Positions 57,134-64,000 of a DNA stretch of 64,000 nt are shown here, piece by piece; position 1 is the first letter of the stretch; every line of letters begins with the position of its first letter. The notes beneath the pieces are model-generated. The model did not search any database. It had not been told where the DNA came from and saw nothing but the letters and a program-made list of their open reading frames with translations. Location: the NCBI RefSeq assembly GCF_006861795.1, contig NZ_VDGH01000001.1, positions 492,696 to 556,695 of the forward strand, given 5' to 3'. The translations under genes and the position numbers were made by a program. This DNA is from Psychrobacillus lasiicapitis (GTDB taxonomy: Bacteria; Bacillota; Bacilli; Bacillales_A; Planococcaceae).

Positions 57134-59458
57134 CTAGCTTCTAACCAAATACTCCGAATCAATATCGAGCAGTAACGGACTTGGTTCTCCTACACTATAG
57201 AGCTGCAAATAATGCATTGCTCGAGTGCAGGCTGTGTAAAACAATCTGCGTAATCGCTCATTGCCGTACACTTCAGCTGAAGCGTCATAGATGATAACGG
57301 CATCGAATTCAATACCTTTGGCTAAATAGGCAGGTATCACCACAACCCCTTGTTCATATTCCATGGAGTTACTTTTCACAAGCTTTATTTCATCGATATT
57401 ACCTAAAGCCTTGTATGCAGCGGCACTTTCCTCAGCGGATTTACATATAATTGCAATCGTCTGATACGCTTGCTTTTGCAAATTGGATACCTTGTAAACG
57501 ATCTGACGATGTAGCTCTTCCTTATTAGTCAATTGAGTCAATACAGGTACTTCGCCATCTCGGTCGAAAGCGACAATCTGTTTCCCGTTAGGCACAAGTC
57601 GTCGTGTTAATTCAACGATTGGTCGTGTGGATCTGTAACTACGTGTCAGATTAATCGTATTCGTTTCATTCGGTCCATATAAGTTCGTAAGTGTATCAAA
57701 ATCTACCGTTTCGCTTGCATGGGCGAATATCCCTTGGTTAAAGTCGCCAAGCACTGTCATTTTTGCGGAAGGAAACAATCGTTTCAAAAACTCAAATTGA
57801 AACGGAGAATAATCTTGCGCTTCGTCTATAAGTACATGTTTAATGGAAGTATTCGTTTGAAAACCTTGTATCAACTCTTTCAAAAGCAGAAACGGAGTAG
57901 CATCCTCGTAGAACAGCTTCCCTTCATCTAACATTTTCAAAGTCAGCTGGCAAATACCCTCCCATTCTTCCGGTATTTCCCCCTTCATCCACGTCAAGTT
58001 GGTGAACAGCTGTTTATATATCCCCTTGATGTCTATGAAGTGGAGCATCTGAATCCCTTTTCGTATCGACTTAAATTTCTGACGAACGATCAATTGAGCT
58101 AGGGCTTCCGGTTCCATCTCGTAATCGTCAGCGGATTCTCCTCTAAAACCACGTTTCTTCCGTAAGTAGTTATAAGCCTTTTGGTAGTCATCTTCACTGA
58201 GCAGCTCAATTTCTTCCTGCACCCAAGCCTTATTTCGCTCGCGTCTCATCGCTTCTTCGACTTGTCTATTTAGCCATTCCGTTAACTTTTCCACTCTGTT
58301 ATGAAAACGAAGGGAGGTGTCCTTTCTATAAAAACGTTCATTGATTTTCTTGGCAGTAACAATCGATTCTCCTCTAAATGTAATTCCTTTGAATAGCAAT
58401 CCAGCTGCCTCCAGTGATTCTCGGTATGTTTTGATTGCCTCAAAAAAACGAACCGATGCTTTGAAACGGATGCTTGCTGTTCTAACTTGGTATAAAGGCT
58501 GATCAGTTGCAGTCAACACGTATTCCAATTGTTTATAAGGACCTTCTACTTTAAATTCATCGCTTAATCGGTGATTTAAGTATTCTTGGAATGTGACCTG
58601 CTGCATATTTTCTTCTCCAAGTTCCGGCAATACATTGGAGACATAGCTGTTAAACATCGAATTAGGGGAAAATAAAATGATTTGATCTGCTTTCAATTTA
58701 TCTCGATATTTATAAAGTAAATAAGCAATCCGCTGAAGAGCAGCTGATGTCTTGCCACTTCCTGCCGAGCCTTGAACGATAAGCAATCGCCCATGATCAT
58801 GTCGGATGATCCGGTTTTGCTCCTGTTGAATAGTTGAGACAATACTATGCATATGTTTATCCGTACTTTTACCAAGCACCTGCTGTAAAATCTCGTCACC
58901 AATTGTAAGACTTGTATCGAACATAGATTCCACAACTCCACCGCGGATAATATATTGCCATTTTTGCTCCAACATACCGCCGATGATTCCTTCTGGCGTA
59001 GTATATTCAGCAGGTCCTGGTGAATAATTGTAATAGATACTTGAGATTGGCGCCCGCCAGTCATAGATCAGAAAGTCCTCTCCGCTTGAATCCATAAGGG
59101 TAGAAGTGCCTATATAAATTCTTTCCGTTTCGGAAGTTCCTTCTTCTGCAAAATCGATCCGTCCAAAATATGGTATGTGCTGCATGCGCTTAAGTGCGGA
59201 CAGTTTATTGGACACTTGCCTATGCGTGCTTTGGCTGATAGACAGATTCTGTGCCTGCTGCCTTAAGCTAATAACGGTCTCCAAATAATCATCGAACGTA
59301 TCCACATTAACCTTAACGTCATCCCAAAAATGCTTGCGAAAACTAACCACCTCTTCACGGTGCATGTCAGTTTCTTCCTGCAGCTTCTCAATTTGCTCGG
59401 TAATTACCTCCATAACGTTGTTTAATCGATCTTGTTCTTGGACAAGTTTCGTATTCAT
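57134..59458 (-). CDS. helD: HelD-type RNA polymerase recycling ATPase (UvrD/Rep superfamily)
   Basis: 774 residues. N-terminal coiled coil (about 1-115), the HelD-specific IYIGTSTLMDSSGEDFLIYD and WRAPISSIYY, Walker A VQGSAGSGKTSAALQRIAYL, DEAQDYSPFQFEFLKRLFP (motif II) and LTRSYRSTRPI. It removes stalled RNA polymerase and is known to affect rifampicin tolerance in relatives. Length equals B. subtilis HelD. Single gene with AAGGAGCG before the ATG. Confidence 0.93.
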   Translation of the reverse strand: MNTKLVQEQDRLNNVMEVITEQIEKLQEETDMHREEVVSFRKHFWDDVKVNVDTFDDYLETVISLRQQAQNLSISQSTHRQVSNKLSALKRMQHIPYFGRIDFAEEGTSETERIYIGTSTLMDSSGEDFLIYDWRAPISSIYYNYSPGPAEYTTPEGIIGGMLEQKWQYIIRGGVVESMFDTSLTIGDEILQQVLGKSTDKHMHSIVSTIQQEQNRIIRHDHGRLLIVQGSAGSGKTSAALQRIAYLLYKYRDKLKADQIILFSPNSMFNSYVSNVLPELGEENMQQVTFQEYLNHRLSDEFKVEGPYKQLEYVLTATDQPLYQVRTASIRFKASVRFFEAIKTYRESLEAAGLLFKGITFRGESIVTAKKINERFYRKDTSLRFHNRVEKLTEWLNRQVEEAMRRERNKAWVQEEIELLSEDDYQKAYNYLRKKRGFRGESADDYEMEPEALAQLIVRQKFKSIRKGIQMLHFIDIKGIYKQLFTNLTWMKGEIPEEWEGICQLTLKMLDEGKLFYEDATPFLLLKELIQGFQTNTSIKHVLIDEAQDYSPFQFEFLKRLFPSAKMTVLGDFNQGIFAHASETVDFDTLTNLYGPNETNTINLTRSYRSTRPIVELTRRLVPNGKQIVAFDRDGEVPVLTQLTNKEELHRQIVYKVSNLQKQAYQTIAIICKSAEESAAAYKALGNIDEIKLVKSNSMEYEQGVVVIPAYLAKGIEFDAVIIYDASAEVYGNERLRRLFYTACTRAMHYLQLYSVGEPSPLLLDIDSEYLVRS

Positions 59459-59696
59459 ATCAAGCGCTCCTTTATTAAAATAAAAAATGGGGGTTGACGA
59501 GAAAAAATTCTTGCGGTATACTTATAGTAGGGAAAATATAAAGTAACGTACAAAAAATGTGTTTCTATATAACTTTATCATGTTTTATTCATCTTATCAA
59601 TCTATTTTATACAAATATATCAGGTGGCAGATTCTTTCGTAAGGAGGATTTTCCACCTTTCTATTTATTAGTTTTTCACTTTTTTGGCTCCACCTG

Positions 59697-59921
59697 CTAT
59701 GTTTGGGTAACTATTAAAATAATAAAAATAAATGTCATAATAATAATACTGGCTAATGAAGCAAATTTTACATACTGAATAGCACCTGACGAAATTTCTG
59801 GCTCTTCTTTATACATCCACCGTTTTCCCCATAGCATACTTTCTTTCGGACAAAAATAACTCCAGATCAACACCCCATAAATGGGAATCATTAAAATAAA
59901 TCCTATAATTATATCCGCCAT
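59697..59921 (-). CDS. Small DUF6199-like membrane protein
   Basis: 74 residues from ATG 59921 (GGAGATGG upstream). Two membrane helices around a central CPKESMLWGKRWMYKEEPEI, with SSGAIQYVKFAS after it; this matches a widespread small membrane protein pattern (DUF6199-like). Function unknown. Confidence 0.68.
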   Translation of the reverse strand: MADIIIGFILMIPIYGVLIWSYFCPKESMLWGKRWMYKEEPEISSGAIQYVKFASLASIIIMTFIFIILIVTQT

Positions 59922-60018
59922 TATCACCATCTCCTCGAAAATCATTAATTAGTTTACGTTTGAATTTTCGAATAGTTTCAGTATATAGCCTCACTATCTG
60001 TCTTAAATGGTGGAATGA

Positions 60019-60058
60019 CAAAAAGGGAACACCCATTAAACCGGGGAGTTCCCTTTTT
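60019..60058. terminator. Terminator after the cwlJ-like gene
   Basis: AAAAAGGGAAC and GTTCCCTTTTT around a long loop; acts on the minus strand after the hydrolase gene and may work both ways. Confidence 0.65.
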
Positions 60059-60123
60059 AGTTCCTTCGTAATAATAAAAGTTCCACCGCAAAAATTCTGA
60101 AATCATCACATTTGTTAAGCTCC

Positions 60124-60564
60124 CTACCCCCTATAAACACTATCACATGTTCCCGGTGCTGGTTCATAAAAACAATGCTGCTTAAATTGACCAGTTAAAG
60201 GCTGATCGTACCAGGTTGGAGGGCAAGGACCATAGGGATTAAAATACCAAAGCGCGTATTTTGCCGGATGATCTCTCCAGTAATCTAAAACCTGTTTGGC
60301 TAATTTTTTCTCGACGCCTCTTGCTCTTTCATAAAACAAATTACCTTTCTGTACAGCTTCAAAAGAATAATTTCCACCCTGCACTTGATAAATAACATCT
60401 TCAATGGATCTTAAATCTCTAAAGTCTATACACTCGGCTAAAACGCGATTAACAATTACATTCCCAACATATAACATGCCTTGTTGCCCTTCGCCTTCGG
60501 CTTCCGCTCTCATCATCCTTGCTATTAAATCCACGTCTGAACTTTTGTATTTTACTCTTGGCAT
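60124..60564 (-). CDS. cwlJ: Spore cortex-lytic enzyme CwlJ-like
   Basis: 146 residues, a bare SleB/CwlJ catalytic domain. DLIARMMRAEAEGEGQQGML with the conserved Glu, YVGNVIVNRVLAECIDF, and YNPYGPCPPTWYDQPLTGQF near the end are typical. CwlJ length, no signal peptide and no binding domain distinguish it from SleB. It cleaves cortex peptidoglycan in germination. gerQ, its usual partner, is not here. Confidence 0.9.
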   Translation of the reverse strand: MPRVKYKSSDVDLIARMMRAEAEGEGQQGMLYVGNVIVNRVLAECIDFRDLRSIEDVIYQVQGGNYSFEAVQKGNLFYERARGVEKKLAKQVLDYWRDHPAKYALWYFNPYGPCPPTWYDQPLTGQFKQHCFYEPAPGTCDSVYRG

Positions 60565-60778
60565 TTATTCACCTCAATAATATAGTATGATAAAAAGCAT
60601 CTATTGTTGTCATTGTAAAAAAATATGAAAGCCTTCTTTTTATTATTGTATTTAGCCTTAAAATTTCGCCAAGGAATCGCTACTCCATATTAACCAATTG
60701 AACCAATAGCCTGTGTTCATACAAAAGCTCTAGACAATGGAGGCACTGACGAAGCAGTTTTGTTTTTACGCTGGATTA

Positions 60779-61408
60779 TTACTTCATATATTTAGCAACT
60801 AACAGATAACATCTTCCTCTTGTAAGACCCGCTTGCGTGGCCACATATTCCAATCCTTCCATGGAACCACCCTCATACTTTAATGATGCTTCTTTAGCTG
60901 CTTCATCTCTATGTTTTACCCAGTCCCGTTGTTCTTCTCTTAATTGGTCCATCTGTTCGGCACTGAGCTGTTCTTTCAACACTCCGTAAATTTTGTTCAA
61001 TTCCACATCCCATTTTTTATATCTCTCCGCCTCTTGTTCTTCCAACTCTATCGTTGTTGTTCCGGCTTCTGAATGTCTATCCGCTTCTTCCATCTCATTA
61101 AGCCTCTTAAGATACTCATCTTTATTACTTATTTTCATTTCGTCATCACTATTACTGGATTTAAAAGGCTGTCCATTAGCTGACTTTGAAGATGTATCTT
61201 CTTGATCATTTAGTTCAGTGTTGTCTGCTCCCTCAGCAGAGCTTTCTGTTTTATCCGTTAAATCCTTATTTGTTGTCTCATCTTCTCTACCCTGAGTTGT
61301 GCTCTCGGTCGATTCGTCACTTAAATCATCAGAAGCGTTACCACAACCTGCTAATATTGCTGCAACTAAAGTAAACATTACTATTATTATTTTTCGATTA
61401 TTCCTCAA
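60779..61408 (-). CDS. Lipoprotein with DUF1311 (LprI-like) domain
   Basis: 209 residues. Lipobox ILAGCGN near 20; then a long Ser/Thr/Glu/Asp-rich spacer (about 25-100) and a C-terminal DUF1311 helical domain: WDVELNKIYGVLKEQLSAEQ, LREEQRDWVKHRD and two Cys-containing ends. LprI-like domains inhibit lysozyme in some bacteria; that role here is a guess. Confidence 0.78.
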   Translation of the reverse strand: MRNNRKIIIVMFTLVAAILAGCGNASDDLSDESTESTTQGREDETTNKDLTDKTESSAEGADNTELNDQEDTSSKSANGQPFKSSNSDDEMKISNKDEYLKRLNEMEEADRHSEAGTTTIELEEQEAERYKKWDVELNKIYGVLKEQLSAEQMDQLREEQRDWVKHRDEAAKEASLKYEGGSMEGLEYVATQAGLTRGRCYLLVAKYMK

Positions 61409-61701
61409 TTTAAATACTCCTTTTTTAGTTTCTATATTACCTGCTCCTTAACTTTAAAACGTTCGAGAGGAATGGAGGTTCCACTATTAAGGAAAACTTT
61501 CCAGTTTATAATAACTCCAATTCTTTAAATTTATTAATCCACATATACCTGCTACTCAGTTAAACAAAACTTATAATTGCAGCCCAATCTTCTTCAGAAA
61601 AATTGGTAGAACCAAACAATATAAACGTAATTCTGCAAAAGGCTGAAAGGCATTAACTCCCTATGAATTAAAGACCCCCTCAGTTGAATAAGAAAACTTC
61701 G
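61409..61701. other. Intergenic region with one repeat copy
   Basis: At 61671-61700 AAAGACCCCCTCAGTTGAAT followed by AAGAAAACTTC is a diverged CCGTTAGTT-family copy. Otherwise nothing is seen. Confidence 0.4.
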
Positions 61702-62076
61702 TTAATAACATTGTTCTTGATTTGGATCAAACGTTCTCGTCATTCTTTCGGATAACAGATTACCGTTCGAAGTGTATCCACCGATAGGAAATTCTGTAAT
61801 GTTTATTTCATTTATTGGCTTTCCATCTTTGTCTACATAGTAAGCTTTTTCTTTGTGCCACCCTAAATCTGTAATAAATGTATATGGTGATGAAGTTAGA
61901 ATATCTCCGTGTTCAGACACTACAAACAACAATGTATCATTTACAATTTCCAATTCTTTCTCATTAGGCTGATTGAAATTTACATTAATACATCCTTTGA
62001 AACCTTCAAGTAAATGATAAACGATGGTAGTTTCAGTATTTGGTTTACTTATCCACCATACGATGCCTACCATCAA
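61702..62076 (-). CDS. Secreted/membrane-anchored hypothetical protein (DUF6843-like)
   Basis: About 124 residues. An N-terminal hydrophobic segment that extends upstream of the ORF start (WILISLVLMVGIVWW), then PNTETTIVYHLLEGFKGCIN and VNFNQP. The C-terminal beta-rich part contains LTSSPYTFITDLGWHKEKAY. The pattern GCINVNFNQ plus SSPY resembles DUF6843-type Firmicute proteins. No ATG, GTG or TTG precedes the membrane segment in frame before a stop, so the true N-terminus is unclear or lost. Confidence 0.5.
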   Translation of the reverse strand: MMVGIVWWISKPNTETTIVYHLLEGFKGCINVNFNQPNEKELEIVNDTLLFVVSEHGDILTSSPYTFITDLGWHKEKAYYVDKDGKPINEINITEFPIGGYTSNGNLLSERMTRTFDPNQEQCY

Positions 62077-62492
62077 AACTAAACTAATTAATATCCAACT
62101 TTTCTTACCCTTATCTTCACTCCAATCATTGATAAACTACACTTTACTTAACCTCTTTCTGTAATGTTTTCTTTTTGATATGAACTATATCGATATTTTA
62201 AAGGTAATATTTCACAATAAATCACCAATATCAGATTGATGCTTTTATAAAAATAGCCCTTGAAAAACGTGCACACTTAACTAAAATTCCGAATTAGTAG
62301 AATAGGCTACAAGTGCCTTTTAAGCGTGTCTTTTCATTAATAAAGACAATATATTCATTTAGGTATGAAAATTAATTATAAAACTTCTCTGTAATTTCTC
62401 TTCATAATCAATTTTTTCTGAATTTATATATATTGCTTTTAAAAGTAAATTATATTACTCTTTAAAGTAATCACTATTTTAGGAGGAGAAAA
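62077..62492. other. Intergenic region
   Basis: AT-rich, no gene or repeat recognised. It should hold the promoter of the oligoendopeptidase gene, but no clear -35/-10 pair was found. Confidence 0.35.
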
Positions 62493-64000
62493 ATGAATAA
62501 TATTAAGCAAAAGGACTCCATTATAAATATTGACCATTATGAAAAAGACTTTGAAATAATGTTGAATGCCTTTAAAAATGCAAAATCTTTTGAAGAGCAA
62601 AATATCCAGTTTGAAATACTGAACTATCACCGCAATGCTTATCAGGCTTCAGAAAACGAAGCAAGGATTAATTTCTTTAGGGATATGTCAAATACTGAAT
62701 ACAATAACCAACATGCCTTTTTCCAAGACTCTGAGCCACGCTGGCTAAAGATGACAGCGAAATACTACAGAGAGATTCTGAAAGCAAAATTTAGGAAACA
62801 ACTTGAGAGAAAGTGGGGCAATCAACTATTTAAAATAGCTAAGATTAAGCTGAAAACTTATTCTGATGAAGTACAAGAAGATATCAGAATGGAAAATCGC
62901 CTTGTATCCGAGTACCAGGAGCTTTTGGGAAAAGCGATTATTCCTTTCGACGAAAAAAAGCTAAGATTAAGCACCTTGGCTTCATATCTAGAATCACCTG
63001 ACCGGAAGATACGAAAAGAAGCCTTTGAAGCAAAATCGATTTATTTCAAACGACATGCCTCCGATTTTGACCGAATCCTTGATGAACTGGTTAAGACACG
63101 CAATCGAATCGCAAAAAAGTTAGGTTATTCGTCCTTTGTGAAACTAGGATATGACCGAATGCACAGAACAGGACATACACCCGAAGACATTGTAAATTAT
63201 CACAAGCAAGTAAAAGAACATGGGGTGCAGTTCATTTCTGCTCTTAGGAAGAAACAGTTGAAACGTATTAACATTTCCAATCTGAAATATTATGATGAGA
63301 GCTATTTCTTCAAGAACGGTTCCCCCTCGCCTATCGGGAAACATGAGGAGTTCTTAGAGATTTATCGGTTTATATTTCATGAACTGTCATCTGAAACTGG
63401 TAGATTTTTTGATGAACTGATAGAAAAAGAGAACATTGACGTGGAATCACGTACAAATAAAATGGGTGGAGCTTTCGCGTCGTATAGTGGTCCGGAAGTT
63501 GCCCCATTTATCTTTGCGAATTTCAACGGCACATCTAATGATGTCAGGGTTTTTGCCCATGAAGCGGGGCATGCCTTTCAGTTTTATATGAGCCGCCACT
63601 CCAAAATCCTTGAGTACATTATACCGTATGATTCATGTGAGATATTTTCTTTCACAATGGAACGGTTTGTCTGGCCTTGGATGGAACTGTTTTTTGGTGA
63701 AGATACGCAGAAATATCATTTTTCCAACTTGACCGAGGCATTTATTTATATGCCAGTTGTATCAGTTGTTGATGAATTCGAGCATTTCCTTTATGAATTC
63801 CCGACAGCCACCATGCAAGCCCGGAAGCAAAAGTGGAGAGAGTTGGAGCACGAGTACTTGCCTGAACGAGACTATGATGGCAATGAATTTTTAGACAAAG
63901 GCACTGGATTTTATGAAATAGGACATCTTTTCACTTCGCCTTTTTATTATATAGACTATGATTTAGCACATTTTGCTGCTGTCCAGCTATGGATCAAACA
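62493..64000 (+). CDS. M3 family oligoendopeptidase (partial)
   Basis: 502 residues to the window edge, frame open at the end. The zinc-binding motif HEAGH (FAHEAGHAFQFYMSRHSK) lies near residue 360, with Glu ligand region SFTMERFVWPWMELFF after it; MGGAFASYSGPEVAPFIFAN comes before. This is the PepF/M3 oligoendopeptidase family, which hydrolyses peptides of about 7-20 residues. AGGAGGAG precedes ATG 62493. About 560-570 residues would be expected in full. Confidence 0.92.
   Translation, partial: MNNIKQKDSIINIDHYEKDFEIMLNAFKNAKSFEEQNIQFEILNYHRNAYQASENEARINFFRDMSNTEYNNQHAFFQDSEPRWLKMTAKYYREILKAKFRKQLERKWGNQLFKIAKIKLKTYSDEVQEDIRMENRLVSEYQELLGKAIIPFDEKKLRLSTLASYLESPDRKIRKEAFEAKSIYFKRHASDFDRILDELVKTRNRIAKKLGYSSFVKLGYDRMHRTGHTPEDIVNYHKQVKEHGVQFISALRKKQLKRINISNLKYYDESYFFKNGSPSPIGKHEEFLEIYRFIFHELSSETGRFFDELIEKENIDVESRTNKMGGAFASYSGPEVAPFIFANFNGTSNDVRVFAHEAGHAFQFYMSRHSKILEYIIPYDSCEIFSFTMERFVWPWMELFFGEDTQKYHFSNLTEAFIYMPVVSVVDEFEHFLYEFPTATMQARKQKWRELEHEYLPERDYDGNEFLDKGTGFYEIGHLFTSPFYYIDYDLAHFAAVQLWIK

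Noticed and set aside
59557..59778. 73-codon plus-strand ORF upstream of helD
   Set aside because: Overlaps the better-supported minus-strand small membrane gene and has no SD.

Overview
The window looks like chromosome of a low-GC, endospore-forming Firmicute, most probably a member of the Planococcaceae (Psychrobacillus/Lysinibacillus/Solibacillus/Sporosarcina group). The signs are a spore coat gene (cotE) next to mutS-mutL, a spore-cortex hydrolase (cwlJ-like), the glnR-glnA pair with a GlnR/TnrA box, the block mutS-mutL-glpK-glpD-lipase-miaA-hfq, a stand-alone bacterial nitric oxide synthase, strong AGGAGG ribosome sites and AT-rich intergenic DNA. The genus cannot be fixed by eye. No rRNA, tRNA or CRISPR array was seen.

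Layout. 0-1.8 kb: amino-acid ABC importer (ATPase cut by the window edge). 2.0-3.3 kb: M23 peptidase and a decayed stretch. 3.4-8.6 kb: catabolic operon (tartrate/malate-type dehydrogenase, SDR, aldehyde dehydrogenase, BASS transporter) divergent from a FadR/GntR regulator, with two palindromes between them. 8.7-10.2 kb: isochorismatase-like hydrolase, a frameshifted excalibur protein and a small ORF. 10.2-15.0 kb: arsenic region: flavoprotein, Cys-pair MarR regulator, ArsN/PAT-like acetyltransferase and classical arsR-arsB-arsC. 15.1-19.7 kb: DUF1569, a TPR-Arr (rifampin ADP-ribosyltransferase) fusion, a secreted acidic repeat protein, and wrecks of a Nudix gene and a two-component system. 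19.9-26.1 kb: relic prophage (endolysin, holin, small phage genes, sigma-like regulator, dead ssb, dead integrase) with DUF421 and YjdF-like genes. 26.2-28.0 kb: glnA, glnR. 28.2-34.0 kb: hydantoin-type catabolic island (CodB permease, racemase, HyuA, DUF917, TetR) between glnR and a ynbB-like gene, with a second truncated copy of the ynbB 3' end on its far side. 34.3-46.8 kb: conserved core (ynbB, rhodanese, hfq, miaA, lipase, glpD, glpK, mutL, mutS, tandem repeats, cotE). 46.9-56.6 kb: nagB, lipoprotein, nucleotidyltransferase, ABC exporter, CynX/NimT MFS, nos, VOC protein, a frameshifted M23 protein, DUF1284. 56.7-64 kb: YdeI remnant, small membrane proteins, HelD, CwlJ, DUF1311 lipoprotein, DUF6843-like protein and the start of an M3 oligoendopeptidase.

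How the genes work together. The most notable sequence-level signals are: (a) two near-identical operators (TTAGTTGC-N5-GCAAGTAA) in front of the flavoprotein gene and the divergent marR/acetyltransferase pair, with Cys-Cys pairs in both the regulator and the flavoprotein; (b) the TetR-headed DUF917/HyuA/racemase/permease operon with a perfect TACCTAA-N6-TTAGGTA operator, flanked by duplicated ynbB ends; (c) a dispersed CCGTTAGTTGAA-type intergenic repeat family; and (d) an 82-bp tandem repeat between mutS and cotE.
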